NCBI RefSeq assembly: GCF_015461845.1 | Contig: NZ_JACOPW010000002.1 | Coordinates: 124,001 to 188,000 of the forward strand | DNA from: Pseudomonas mucoides | GTDB taxonomy: Bacteria > Pseudomonadota > Gammaproteobacteria > Pseudomonadales > Pseudomonadaceae | DNA length: 64,000 nt | Direction of reading: 5' to 3' | Shown here: in pieces, positions 8,788 to 17,484 of the stretch | How the letters are laid out: each line of letters begins with the position of its first letter | Numbering within the stretch: the first letter of the stretch is position 1 | The notes under the pieces: model-generated | The model's input: the letters and a program-made list of their open reading frames with translations, nothing else | What the model was told of the DNA's origin: nothing | The model's database searches: none | Made by a program: the position numbers and the translations under genes

Positions 8788-9504
8788 GTGTCGCGAACCA
8801 CTCGTTTACTCACGTTGTTGCAAGTGCTGCGGGGCAAGAGTCGTCCGGTGACCGCCGCCACGCTCGCCAGTGAACTGGAGATTTCCGAACGCACGCTGTA
8901 CCGCGACATCGCCGAACTCACCGCACTCGGCGCGCCGATCTTCGGCGAAGCGGGGGTGGGTTACGTGCTGCGCAGCGGTCTGTTTTTGCCGCCCTTGATG
9001 CTCAATGCCGACGAGACCGAGGCCATCGTGTTGGGTTTGCGCTACGTCGATCAGCGTGGCGACGAGGTGTTGAGCAAAGCGGCGGCCGACGCATTGGCCA
9101 AGATTGCCGCCGTGTTGGCGCCTGAAGCCCAGGACGCGTTGCGCAACCCGACGGTGCTGCCCGGGCCACCCGGTTATGGCTATCCGGAAAATGTGGTGCC
9201 GTTGAGCGTGTTTCGCCAGGCTATCCGCGACCAGTCCAAGCTGAACATCGACTACGCCGACGCCAACAAAGTGCCCAGCCAGCGGCTGATCTGGCCACTG
9301 GCGTTGGGTTTTCTCAATGAAGTGCGGATCATTGTTGCCTGGTGCGAATTGCGCAGTGCCTACCGGACCTTTCGCACCGACCGGATTTGCGCCGCCAATG
9401 AGCCGGGCGAGCGTTATCCGGGGCGGCGCAGCGACTTGTTACGGGTCTGGCGCAAACAGATGCAACTGGATGAAGCGGGGCGTTTCACTCCTGACAAGAA
9501 TTGA
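8788..9504 (+). CDS. YafY-type transcriptional regulator (HTH-11 plus WYL domain)
   Basis: A 238-residue regulator starting with GTG. Residues 1-60 form a DeoR-like winged helix (TAATLASELEISERTLYRDIAEL), followed from about residue 75 by a WYL-type sensory domain (IDYADANKVPSQRLIWPLALGF, ELRSAYRTFRTDRI). WYL domains bind nucleotides or other small ligands in several families. It is divergent from the aldo/keto reductase and 52 bp upstream of the SnoaL-like gene; both are candidate targets. The intergenic stretch 8600-8660 is A+T-rich and likely holds the divergent promoters. Confidence 0.85.
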   Translation: MSRTTRLLTLLQVLRGKSRPVTAATLASELEISERTLYRDIAELTALGAPIFGEAGVGYVLRSGLFLPPLMLNADETEAIVLGLRYVDQRGDEVLSKAAADALAKIAAVLAPEAQDALRNPTVLPGPPGYGYPENVVPLSVFRQAIRDQSKLNIDYADANKVPSQRLIWPLALGFLNEVRIIVAWCELRSAYRTFRTDRICAANEPGERYPGRRSDLLRVWRKQMQLDEAGRFTPDKN

Positions 9505-9556
9505 CACAGGCTTGTCTTAGCATGGGTGCAGAATCAATAAACAAGGAGCCGCAACC

Positions 9557-9898
9557 ATGTCCAATCCCGCCTCTTTACTGGCCCCCGCGATCGCCGCCTA
9601 CATTGCCGCCGCCAATGCTCGCGACACCTCCAGGGTCGCCAGTTTTTTCGCCGAGGATGCCAATGTGTTCGATGAAGGCCAGCACCAGATCGGCACCCGC
9701 GCAATCGCCCAATGGATGGAAGAGACCGCGCAGCGCTATCAGCCCCGGGTCGAGGTGCTGAATGTTCAGCAACGCACCGGCAAGGTGCTGGTGCACAACC
9801 TGATCTCCGGCACCTTTCCCGGTAGCCCGCTGGAACTGCGCTACATGTTCCGCCTCAACGAACAGGGGAAGATCGCCCGACTGGACATCTCGCTGTAG
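9557..9898 (+). CDS. SnoaL-like / NTF2-like small protein
   Basis: A 113-residue protein with the cone-shaped NTF2-like fold pattern: IAAYIAAANARDTSRVASFFAEDANVFDEGQHQIGTRA, then an alpha+beta tail ending LRYMFRLNEQGKIARLDISL. AAGGAGC precedes the ATG. Members include small isomerases, hydratases and binding proteins; the function here cannot be told. It follows the WYL regulator on the same strand by 52 bp and may share its control. Confidence 0.75.
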   Translation: MSNPASLLAPAIAAYIAAANARDTSRVASFFAEDANVFDEGQHQIGTRAIAQWMEETAQRYQPRVEVLNVQQRTGKVLVHNLISGTFPGSPLELRYMFRLNEQGKIARLDISL

Positions 9899-9916
9899 CT
9901 CAATCCAACCCCGATC

Positions 9917-9973
9917 TTGTAGCAGCTTGCGTTCGCACGCAGCCGCAGCCTCGCGGTGCTCGACAGTTGCTAC
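9917..9973. repeat. REP element of a second family
   Basis: GTAGCAGCTTGCGTTCGCA and CGGTGCTCGACAGTTGCTAC form the outer arms of a short palindrome with GCAGCCGCAGCCTCGCGG inside. The same sequence family occurs as an inverted pair at 32588-32736 and differs from the GTGAGCCTGCTCGCGA family. Confidence 0.7.
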
Positions 9974-10027
9974 GGTCCTGATGCAGCCCTGAGGCGGTGG
10001 CGACAGTTCGGACGTATACTCCCGCGC

Positions 10028-11146
10028 ATGAATGTCGACTCTCCGTTAAGCGCCTGGCAACACGCCATTGAAACCAAGGGTTTCGTCCAGGACGAAGCCC
10101 AGGAACACGCTGTGTGGGCACTGCAAAAATGCCACGAAGCCTTGCATGAAGGGCGAACGCCGATCACCGGCGTCTACCTGTGGGGACCGGTCGGGCGGGG
10201 CAAGACCTGGTTGATGGATCAGTTCTATCAAACCCTGCGCGTGCCGGCCCGGCGTCAGCATTTCCACCACTTCATGGGCTGGGTGCATCAGCGTTCGTTT
10301 CAACTGACCGGCACCGCCGACCCCTTGAAGGCGTTGGCGCGGGAGTTGAGTGAGGACGTGCGCGTCCTGTGTTTCGACGAGTTGTTCGTCAACGACATCG
10401 GTGACGCGATCATTCTCGGGCGCTTGTTTCAGGTGATGTTCGAGCAGGGCGTGGTGGTGGTATGCACCTCCAACCTGCCGCCGGATCAGCTCTACGCCGA
10501 TGGCTTCAATCGCGACCGCTTTATGCCCGCGATCGAGGCGATCAAGCGGCACATGCAGGTGATCGCGGTGGAGGGCGGCGAAGACCACCGCCTGCATCCG
10601 GGCACCGCGTTGCAGCGCTACTGGGTGAGCGACGCCGCGCATCCCGATGCACTGGGGGACGTGTTCAAGGCCTTGACCGTGGGCCAGTCCGTGTCCCGCG
10701 ATCCGGTGACCGTCGGCTACCGCCACGTCAATGTCCTGCAGGCCAGCGCTGGCGTGCTGTGGTGCCGTTATGCCGACCTGTGCGAACAACCTTTCTCGGC
10801 CATGGACTTCATGGCCCTGTGCGACACCTACAGCGCTATTCTGTTGAGTGAAGTGCCCAACCTCAGCGCACAAAAACGCGAAGGGCGCATCGCCCGAGGC
10901 ACCGAAGATGCGGCCGAACACGTCGTTGCGGGAGACCGCGAGCTGCCGCAGCTGTCCGTGCACGACGATGGCGTGCGGCGCTTCATCGCGCTGGTGGACG
11001 AGTGCTACGACCGCAAAGTGCCGCTGTACCTCGAAGCGCAGGTGCCGATGGAGGCCCTGTACACCGAGGGTTATCTGGAATTCCCGTTCCGTCGCACGTT
11101 AAGCCGTTTGAAGGAAATGCAGCTGCAACGCTTTGCTGAAGCCTGA
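10028..11146 (+). CDS. AFG1/ZapE-like ATPase
   Basis: A 372-residue AAA+-like P-loop ATPase. Walker A is GPVGRGKT (residues 53-60) and Walker B is VLCFDELFVNDIGDA (around residue 113); the LACE1/AFG1 pattern continues with VCTSNLPPDQLYADGFNRDRFMPAI. The frame can be extended upstream to 9956 but that runs through the REP element, so ATG 10028 is chosen. E. coli ZapE assists Z-ring assembly. In Pseudomonas the standard zapE usually has a different N-terminus and lies elsewhere, so from memory this looks like a second, divergent copy. It is followed 18 bp later by a DinB gene. Confidence 0.8.
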   Translation: MNVDSPLSAWQHAIETKGFVQDEAQEHAVWALQKCHEALHEGRTPITGVYLWGPVGRGKTWLMDQFYQTLRVPARRQHFHHFMGWVHQRSFQLTGTADPLKALARELSEDVRVLCFDELFVNDIGDAIILGRLFQVMFEQGVVVVCTSNLPPDQLYADGFNRDRFMPAIEAIKRHMQVIAVEGGEDHRLHPGTALQRYWVSDAAHPDALGDVFKALTVGQSVSRDPVTVGYRHVNVLQASAGVLWCRYADLCEQPFSAMDFMALCDTYSAILLSEVPNLSAQKREGRIARGTEDAAEHVVAGDRELPQLSVHDDGVRRFIALVDECYDRKVPLYLEAQVPMEALYTEGYLEFPFRRTLSRLKEMQLQRFAEA

Positions 11147-11164
11147 TTTTCGGGAGCCGTGAAC

Positions 11165-11746
11165 ATGAATCAGCCCCTGTCTCACCATTTGCTGACCATG
11201 GCGTATCAAAACGCCTGGGCCAATTACCGACTGGCCAAGGCCTGGAGCCAGTTGACCCCGGCCGAGCTCGCGGCCCCGCGAGTCAGTTTCTTCCCCAGCC
11301 TCGTCGCCACCCTCAATCACATCCTGACCTGCGACTGGTTTTACGTGGACGCGTTGGAGCGCGAGTTGCGTGGTGATGATCCACACCCCGACTGCTACGT
11401 TTTTTTCAAGGAAGACGAGCCATGCAGCGTCGGTGCAGACCTCAAGCGCGAGCAATCGCTGGTGGACAATCGGTTGATTGCCTACTGCGAGCAATTGCGC
11501 GATACAGACCTGGGACGAATCGTCACCATCGCCCGGGACACGCCGCAACATGACAGCCGTTTACGTCTGCTGTCCCATCTGTTCGAACACCAGCTTCATC
11601 ATCGTGGCCAGGTCCATGCCATGCTCAGCGGCACCTCGGTGGCACCGCCGCAACTGGATGAGTTTTTCTGCTCTGGCGAGTCGGGTTTGCGGGCGGCGGA
11701 TTTTGCCGAACTGGGCTGGACCGAGACGCTGATCTGGGGTGTTTGA
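11165..11746 (+). CDS. DinB/YfiT-family metal-dependent protein
   Basis: A 193-residue four-helix-bundle protein of the DinB superfamily (a putative metalloenzyme family, not the DinB polymerase). The three metal-binding histidines are suggested by TLNHILTCDWFYVDAL and LFEHQLHHRGQVHAML. A GTG at 11159 is in frame, but ATG 11165 has CGGGAG eight bases upstream. Members act as thiol S-transferases or damage-induced proteins in other bacteria. It lies 18 bp after the AFG1-like gene, suggesting an operon. Confidence 0.82.
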   Translation: MNQPLSHHLLTMAYQNAWANYRLAKAWSQLTPAELAAPRVSFFPSLVATLNHILTCDWFYVDALERELRGDDPHPDCYVFFKEDEPCSVGADLKREQSLVDNRLIAYCEQLRDTDLGRIVTIARDTPQHDSRLRLLSHLFEHQLHHRGQVHAMLSGTSVAPPQLDEFFCSGESGLRAADFAELGWTETLIWGV

Positions 11747-11842
11747 GGCAGGATCGGGTTGTCGGCGATGGCGACTCACGCTAATGTCCTTCGACTTCGC
11801 GGCGCGAGTGACGCGCCGGGATAACTCGACGGGATAGCAACG

Positions 11843-12340
11843 ATGGAAATGGAATCCGCAGACATTCTGGTACTTCAGGCCAGCTATACCAACCCGGTGC
11901 ACGCCGAGGCGATTGGCGTGGTGCTCAATGCCTATGCCCAGGACCCGATGGGCGGCGGGCATGCACTGCCCGAAGATACCCTGCAGCAGTTGCCCGGAGA
12001 GCTGGCCAAACGTCCCCACGCGTTCAGTGTACTGGCCTTCGTCGACGGCGCGCCGGCCGGGTTGGTCAATTGCTTCGAAGGTTTCTCGACCTTTGCCTGT
12101 CGGCCACTGGTCAACGTGCATGACGTGTCGGTGGTCCCGCAGTTCCGCGGTTTGGGGCTGAGCCAGAAGATGCTGCAAAAGGTTGAAGACATTGCCCGTC
12201 AGCGGGGTTGCTGCAAGATCACCCTGGAAGTCCTCGAAGGCAATGCGGTCGCACAGGCGTCCTACGGCAAGTTCGGGTTTGCCGCCGGCATGTTCGATCC
12301 GGCCCATGGCCGCATGCTGTTCTGGACCAAGGCGCTTTAA
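11843..12340 (+). CDS. GNAT-family N-acetyltransferase
   Basis: A 165-residue acetyltransferase. The acetyl-CoA-binding motif A is VHDVSVVPQFRGLGLSQKML (residues about 93-112), followed by motif B ITLEVLEGNAVAQASYGKFGF. The substrate is unknown. It follows the DinB gene by about 95 bp on the same strand. Confidence 0.85.
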   Translation: MEMESADILVLQASYTNPVHAEAIGVVLNAYAQDPMGGGHALPEDTLQQLPGELAKRPHAFSVLAFVDGAPAGLVNCFEGFSTFACRPLVNVHDVSVVPQFRGLGLSQKMLQKVEDIARQRGCCKITLEVLEGNAVAQASYGKFGFAAGMFDPAHGRMLFWTKAL

Positions 12341-12352
12341 CTGCTCAGGCAT

Positions 12353-12378
12353 AAAAAAGGGCGCCCCTCAGGACGCCC
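12353..12378 (-). terminator. Rho-independent terminator of the small exported-protein gene
   Basis: Read on the minus strand, GGGCG/CGCCC arms with an inner CCT/AGG pairing are followed by a run of six T. It sits 12 bases beyond the stop of the gene at 12391-12600 and could also slow transcripts from the converging GNAT gene. Confidence 0.8.
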
Positions 12379-12390
12379 GGCTGGCTTCGA

Positions 12391-12600
12391 TTACTTCGGT
12401 TTGTAGTTTTCGGTCACTTGTGCGGTTTGATCGCTCGGAACACGCAGTTCAATATTTTTGATCTCGAAGCCATTTGCCTTTTGCTGGGCGAGATGCAGCG
12501 TCTCGTAGTAATACCGCATGCGTTCGGAGCCGTATTCTGCAAAGGCAGAGACTGAGCCGAACATCATCAGGCCAGCAACGATCAGGGTCGTACATTTCAT
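12391..12600 (-). CDS. Small exported protein of unknown function
   Basis: A 69-residue protein with a clear signal peptide (MKCTTLIVAGLMMFGSVSAFA, cut near AFA|EYG). The mature 48 residues are charged and helical (RMRYYYETLHLAQQKANGFE). GGGAGG precedes the ATG. It recalls short Pseudomonas periplasmic proteins annotated for a PtrA-like N-terminal region, but this link is weak. It lies between a GNAT gene and a siderophore receptor with its own terminator. Confidence 0.65.
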   Translation of the reverse strand: MKCTTLIVAGLMMFGSVSAFAEYGSERMRYYYETLHLAQQKANGFEIKNIELRVPSDQTAQVTENYKPK

Positions 12601-12693
12601 GGGTGCCTCCCATTACGGGTTAAGGGCCTTTCGTCCATGAAGCAATGTCGCAGGGACATTATCTGCCGATTCCGCCAAATGGGAATGAGCACG

Positions 12694-14928
12694 CTAGAGC
12701 TTCCAGTCCAGGCTTAACGTGACGGTGCGCGGGTCACCCCAAAACACGCCGTTGTAGAACCCGACGTTGTCGTAGTACTTCGTGTCGAACAGGTTATCGA
12801 CGTTCAGCGATGCCGAGAGGTGCCGGTCGAACTCATACCGCGACATCAACTTCACCACGCTGTAGGCCTCCTGGCGGATGTTCGCGCTGGTGGTGATCAC
12901 TTCATCATTGGCGCTCCGTCCGATCGGGCGCCTGGCCGCGCGGTAGACGTCACTTTGCCAGTTCACCGCGCCACCGACGGTCAGGGCCTGCCATTCGCCG
13001 GGCAGGCGATACGCCGTGGACAGCCGCACCATATTCAGCGGTTGAGGGGTGTTGGTGCGTTGCTTTTCACCATTGACCGAGTGGGTGTAGGTGTAGCCGG
13101 CCGTCATGTTCCAGCCCGCCATGAGCTCGCCCGAGACCTCGGCTTCAAACCCCTGGACCTTGTTGCCTTTGCCGCCGGATTTGAAAAACTCCTCGCCGGT
13201 GACCGGGTCCGGCGGTACAGAGTCGTCGAGTTCGGCGACGTTATCTTGCTTGCTCCAGAACAGCGCCGTGGCCAGGTTCAGGCGTTCTTCCAGCAGGCTG
13301 CCCTTGAGCCCCAGTTCATAGTTGCTGCCCACTACCGGTTCCAGGTATTTGCGGTTGCTGTCGCGGGCGTCTTGCGGCTTGAAGATGTCGGTGTAGCTGA
13401 CGTAAGCGGTGTACTCAGGCGTGATGTCGTAAAGCAGACCGGCGTAGGGCGTCCACATGTCGTTGTGCTGCTGGCGGGTGGTTTCGACGCCGGCCAGTTG
13501 CAGGTTGTTGTCGTAACTGTTGGACTTTTTCGAGATTTCCCACGTGCCATAACGACTGCCCAGTACCGCGTGCAGGTCGTCGGCCAGGGTCAGGCGCGTG
13601 GCCAGGTAGCCGGCTTTTTGTCGGGTCTTTTCATGAGCGCCTTGCAGGCTGGTGACGGTGTCGGGGAATTTGGGAATGCCGCCCATGTATTTCCAGTCAG
13701 GCACATTTTCGTAATCCGACCGCCGTGCGCCATCCACCGTGTAAGGATTGTCTTCACTGCGTTGCGACTCGCCATAGCCGATCATCATTTCGTGTTCACG
13801 CCCGAACAGTGAGTAAGGCCCGGCCACGTTGAAGTCATACACGTCCATCTTTTGCGTGCCGACCATGTGGCTGACGTTGGCGACCATGCCGCTGCGATCC
13901 GCCTCGGGGAAACCGCCACCGGCGTAGTAAATCTTGCCGTCAGTGTCACTCTCGCGATGGGTGTAGGCCGCCTTGAAGTGCCAGCCCGCGCCGAGTTGCT
14001 GCTCCAGCGTGGCGAATGCTGTCTTGTCCTTCAGCGGCCAGGAACTCCACGGCGTGGCCATGTTGGTGGAACGGCCCAGATGGGCTTTGCTGCCGTCGGC
14101 GTTCCAGTACGGGACCGTGCCCCAGGACGTGCCTTGCACCTGTTTGTCCTGATAGTCGTAACCCACCGCAAGCAGGGTGTCGTCGGTCAGGTCGGCTTCA
14201 ATAATGCCGTAGCCGACTTCCCGTTGCAGTTGGTACTTGTCACGGTAGGAATGGCTGTCGCGATACGCCATCACGCTGCGCCCGCGCAAGCGGCCATCGA
14301 AGGCCAGCGGCCCGCCGACGTCCACGTAACTGTAGTAGTCGTCATAGCTGCCAGCGCTGACCCCGCTCAGCGCTTCCCACTGCGCGGTCGGTCGTTTGCG
14401 TACCATGTTGATCGTTGCCGACGGATCACCGGCGCCGGTGGTCAGGCCGGTCGCGCCGCGAACCACTTCGATGCGGTCGTAGATGATGGTGTCCGAATCC
14501 GACTTCATGTAGCTGAAAGTATTGAGCATCCCGTCGATCTGGAAGTTGGTGATCGAATACCCACGGGACGAATAGCTGACCCGGTCCGAGTCATTGTGCT
14601 GGACCACGATGCCGGTGGTCTGGCCCATGGCTTCGGACAGCGTGCCGAGTTTGAAATCGTCCATTTGCTGACGGGTGACGACGGACACCGATTGCGGCGT
14701 GTCCTTGATCGACAGGTTCAAGCGCGTCGCGGTGCTCATGGCGCCGGTGGTGTACGACTCGGTGTTTTCGGTGGTGCTTCCCAGGCTGTCGGCGGAAATG
14801 CTGGTGGCGGCCAGTTCAAGGGTGGCGGGCTGTTTGTCGGGATCAGTCTCGGCCAGCACATCAGGGCTGAGTGCGGCGCTGCACAGGCCGAAGGTCAAAG
14901 TCATGGAACGGGTGATGGGCGCGAACAT
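12694..14928 (-). CDS. TonB-dependent siderophore receptor (FhuE/FpvB-like)
   Basis: A 744-residue outer-membrane receptor. After the signal peptide (cut near VLA|ETD) come a TonB-box-like region, the plug (TPQSVSVVTRQQMDDF, YSSRGYSITNFQIDGML, RIEVVRGATGLTTGAGDPSATINMVRKRPT) and a 22-strand barrel ending SLDWKL. The frame opens at TTG 14973, but ATG 14928 has AAGGAG nine bases before it and begins the signal peptide. The plug motifs resemble ferric hydroxamate/coprogen receptors; the ligand is inferred, not shown. The terminal residue is Leu, whereas barrel proteins usually end in Phe or Trp. A Fur-box-like dyad lies upstream. Confidence 0.87.
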   Translation of the reverse strand: MFAPITRSMTLTFGLCSAALSPDVLAETDPDKQPATLELAATSISADSLGSTTENTESYTTGAMSTATRLNLSIKDTPQSVSVVTRQQMDDFKLGTLSEAMGQTTGIVVQHNDSDRVSYSSRGYSITNFQIDGMLNTFSYMKSDSDTIIYDRIEVVRGATGLTTGAGDPSATINMVRKRPTAQWEALSGVSAGSYDDYYSYVDVGGPLAFDGRLRGRSVMAYRDSHSYRDKYQLQREVGYGIIEADLTDDTLLAVGYDYQDKQVQGTSWGTVPYWNADGSKAHLGRSTNMATPWSSWPLKDKTAFATLEQQLGAGWHFKAAYTHRESDTDGKIYYAGGGFPEADRSGMVANVSHMVGTQKMDVYDFNVAGPYSLFGREHEMMIGYGESQRSEDNPYTVDGARRSDYENVPDWKYMGGIPKFPDTVTSLQGAHEKTRQKAGYLATRLTLADDLHAVLGSRYGTWEISKKSNSYDNNLQLAGVETTRQQHNDMWTPYAGLLYDITPEYTAYVSYTDIFKPQDARDSNRKYLEPVVGSNYELGLKGSLLEERLNLATALFWSKQDNVAELDDSVPPDPVTGEEFFKSGGKGNKVQGFEAEVSGELMAGWNMTAGYTYTHSVNGEKQRTNTPQPLNMVRLSTAYRLPGEWQALTVGGAVNWQSDVYRAARRPIGRSANDEVITTSANIRQEAYSVVKLMSRYEFDRHLSASLNVDNLFDTKYYDNVGFYNGVFWGDPRTVTLSLDWKL

Positions 14929-15004
14929 CGCAGCCGACTCCTTGTCGTCAATGGAAAATTTCCGTTTGTTCAAAGACGAAGAGAGGAGAGGGGATTTAGC
15001 AATA

Positions 15005-15023
15005 AACGAGAATTAATCTCGTT
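15005..15023 (-). promoter_or_regulatory. Putative Fur box of the TonB receptor gene
   Basis: AACGAGAATTAATCTCGTT is a near-perfect 19-bp dyad about 77 bp before the receptor start. It resembles the Fur consensus with GAGAAT/ATTCTC half-sites. Fur repression under iron sufficiency is the usual control of such receptors; binding is inferred. Confidence 0.55.
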
Positions 15024-15065
15024 TTAAAGTGTATCGAAGAGGGGAGGTTTTGCGCAGGGCGCAAC

Positions 15066-15087
15066 AAAAGGGGCCGGAATCGGCCCC
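15066..15087 (-). terminator. Rho-independent terminator of cptA
   Basis: GGGGCCG and CGGCCCC arms with a four-base loop, followed on the minus strand by TTTT. It starts nine bases after the cptA stop and insulates it from the receptor gene. Confidence 0.85.
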
Positions 15088-15096
15088 TGAATGGAT

Positions 15097-16833
15097 CTAC
15101 TGTTGAACGATTTTCGAATCAACTTTCGGCTTCATCAGGCTGAAGTCGATCAGAGGGCGCACCTGGCGCTCATAAGGGTTGCCGATCATCAATGGGCGCG
15201 GCTTGAAGTTGGCGCTGACCAGGCTCTTGCTGCGGTCCAGTTCATCAGCGCTCAAACCGGCGAGGTCAGCCCAGGTGTGAATCAGCTGCGAGCTGCTGTA
15301 AGGCCGGCTCAGGTCTGCGGCAAAACTCCAGTCATGGTTTTCGCGCCATTTCGGCGATGCCCAGGCCATGAACGGGATGGTGTACATCGGTGCGGTCGGC
15401 TTGTTCTCGTTACGGCCGAGGGTGGTGTGGCCGACGGAGTCGAACACGTCTTCGCCGTGGTCGGAGAGGTACAGCAGGAAGCCGTTCGGATCGGACTTGG
15501 CGTAGTCCTTGATCAGGCTCGATACCACGAAGTCGTTGTACAGGACTGCATTGTCATAGCTGTTGTATGTCGGCACCTGGTCGTCGCGCACGCCGTCCGG
15601 CACGCCTTTACGGTCGGTGAACTTGTCGAACGTCGGCGGGTAACGGTACTGGTAGCTCATGTGTGTGCCGAGCAAATGCACCACGATCAACTTGCGCGGC
15701 GCGGCATCGGCCAGTGCCTTGTTGAACGGCTCGACCACGTCGCCGTCGTACTGCGCAGCGTTCTGGTTACGGTTGTTGTTCAGGTACACCTGCTCGTCGG
15801 CCTGCTCGGAGAAGGTCGTCAGCATGGTGTTGCGCTTGGTCATGGTTTGCTGGTTGGTGATCCAGAACGTCTTGTAGCCCGCCTGTTTCATCATGCTGAC
15901 CAGCGATGGAGTGGACAGGTAAAGGTCCGGATTTTCTTCGTCAGCGAAGGTCAGCACCTGCTGCAACGCCTCGATGGTGTAAGGGCGCGGGGTGATGACG
16001 TTGTCGAAGACCGTCAGTTGATCCTTGAGCTTGTCCAGTTCCGGTGTGGTTTCACGCGGATAGCCGTAGAGGCTCATGCGCTGACGGTTGGTGGACTCGC
16101 CGATCACCAGCACCAGGGTCGCCGGCTGGTTGGCCATGGTGTCCGTCAGGTTTTTCAGCGGTGCAATCTTGCTCGCGCTGTGCAGCATGTCTTGCATGCC
16201 CGCCAGGGTTTCCAGATAGCGGTGATAGGCCACGGCCATCTGCCAAGGCACGGCAGGCTCGATGCGGGTTTCGAACTTGTCGAAACCTTCTGCAAAACTG
16301 CCGGTGCGCGCGGTCTGTTTGGCCAGCGGGTAGCCGACCACGGCAATCACAATGGCCGTCGCGGCAACCAGTGCCTGCCCGCGCGGCAATACGACCGGGC
16401 GCAAGCGAGTCCACAGGAAATAAGCGAACAGTGTGTGGGCGAGGAACGCCGCGACCATCCACCAGGCGAAATACTGGGTCATGTACTCGCCAGCTTCAGA
16501 GATGTTCGACTCGAACATGATGAAGATGACGCTTTGGGAAAACTCCTGCTGGTAAATAAAGAAGTAACCCAGGCTGGCCATCGAGCAGGCCCACAGCACG
16601 ACACCGATCACCGCCGCCATCACGCGCGTCTGTTTAGGGAACAACAGCATCGGCGCAAGCCAGATGGCGCTCATCACAAACGCCTGGCGGAACCCGGTAA
16701 AGCCCGAGGTGCCAGTCAGTTGAATGAGTAATTGGGTGATGCCGGAAAAATACCAGAAGAACAGGAATAGCCAGAGGAATCCTGCCCAATCGAAACCTTT
16801 CGCAGACGCAGTGCTGCGTTTAAACAAAGCCAT
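15097..16833 (-). CDS. cptA: Phosphoethanolamine transferase CptA
   Basis: A 578-residue inner-membrane enzyme of the EptA/CptA alkaline-phosphatase-like family. Five N-terminal membrane segments span residues about 20-175, followed by a periplasmic sulfatase-type domain. The VLVIGESTNRQRMSLYGYPRE motif carries the metal site and the nucleophilic Thr, and LLYLSDHGEDVFDS the later zinc ligands. It transfers phosphoethanolamine from phosphatidylethanolamine to lipopolysaccharide, in enterobacteria to the core heptose. The terminator after it suggests a single-gene unit. The product of modification (core or lipid A) is inferred from family resemblance. Confidence 0.88.
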   Translation of the reverse strand: MALFKRSTASAKGFDWAGFLWLFLFFWYFSGITQLLIQLTGTSGFTGFRQAFVMSAIWLAPMLLFPKQTRVMAAVIGVVLWACSMASLGYFFIYQQEFSQSVIFIMFESNISEAGEYMTQYFAWWMVAAFLAHTLFAYFLWTRLRPVVLPRGQALVAATAIVIAVVGYPLAKQTARTGSFAEGFDKFETRIEPAVPWQMAVAYHRYLETLAGMQDMLHSASKIAPLKNLTDTMANQPATLVLVIGESTNRQRMSLYGYPRETTPELDKLKDQLTVFDNVITPRPYTIEALQQVLTFADEENPDLYLSTPSLVSMMKQAGYKTFWITNQQTMTKRNTMLTTFSEQADEQVYLNNNRNQNAAQYDGDVVEPFNKALADAAPRKLIVVHLLGTHMSYQYRYPPTFDKFTDRKGVPDGVRDDQVPTYNSYDNAVLYNDFVVSSLIKDYAKSDPNGFLLYLSDHGEDVFDSVGHTTLGRNENKPTAPMYTIPFMAWASPKWRENHDWSFAADLSRPYSSSQLIHTWADLAGLSADELDRSKSLVSANFKPRPLMIGNPYERQVRPLIDFSLMKPKVDSKIVQQ

Positions 16834-17027
16834 TCAACGCTCCAGCCAGAAATCACTTCGACGTCGTGCCATCCCTTGCCGACGAACGGAAACCACACGA
16901 GAACCGAGTGGCCATAATGGAAGGAATTATCAGTCAGCATTTGTGAAAAATTTGTGAACTGGCAGAGATCGCGGGGGCAAAACGAGGTCGGAAACAGCGC
17001 AAGGCTGTCTCCGATTCACCTGAAAAA

Positions 17028-17210
17028 TCAGGCGTGAGGTGCGCGTTGGGTAACGGGCAAGGAGGGCGATTGAGTGCCTTGAGTCAGCTGGCGCAGTTGC
17101 GCGAGTTCCTGCTTCAAGAGGTCGCGCTCTTCTTTCAATTGACGCAATTCATCCCGACGAATCGTAACGTAAAGGGTCTGTGCTGGCCGTGCTGCGTGTA
17201 CTGTGCCCAT
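17028..17210 (-). CDS. Short coiled-coil protein of unknown function
   Basis: A 60-residue protein with a perfect GAGGTGA ribosome-binding site six bases before the ATG. Residues 18-45 (IRRDELRQLKEERDLLKQEL) form a leucine-rich coiled coil, suggesting a dimer. The tail is Ser/Thr/Pro-rich. I do not recognise the family. It has its own promoter region facing the gnd operon. The excellent Shine-Dalgarno and codon use argue that it is real despite its size. Confidence 0.65.
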   Translation of the reverse strand: MGTVHAARPAQTLYVTIRRDELRQLKEERDLLKQELAQLRQLTQGTQSPSLPVTQRAPHA

Positions 17211-17375
17211 TGCTCACCTCGCAAATGGTTGTCTCAACTGTAGAACCGCCCCTTGCAAGCGGGTGCTGATCTACTATCGGCGCTGATTTTGATTTCTTTT
17301 GCCTCACAAGGGAACTTTTTTATTTTTCATGGTCGTTGTGTCTTCGGCGCGATTACCGACGTTATCAATCAGGAT

Positions 17376-17390
17376 CGGGCACAATGCCCG
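17376..17390. other. Small hairpin upstream of gnd in a 274-bp gap
   Basis: CGGGCA-CAA-TGCCCG is a perfect six-base stem in the gap 17211-17484 between the coiled-coil gene and gnd. No T-run follows, so it is not a standard terminator. The rest of the gap is A+T-rich and probably holds the gnd promoter, but no confident -35/-10 was assigned. Confidence 0.35.
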
Positions 17391-17484
17391 GAAACTATGT
17401 GCCAACGCTCTGGACTAACCCCCCATGACTCACGTTGGGCTATAACCTTTGACACACATTATTTGTAGTAGGGAGCATCAGCAC

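Noticed and set aside
13852..16731. Long open frames antisense to the TonB receptor and cptA (391 and 546 codons)
   Set aside because: They mirror highly biased coding frames on the other strand, have no ribosome-binding sites or recognisable domains, and the minus-strand genes are certain.
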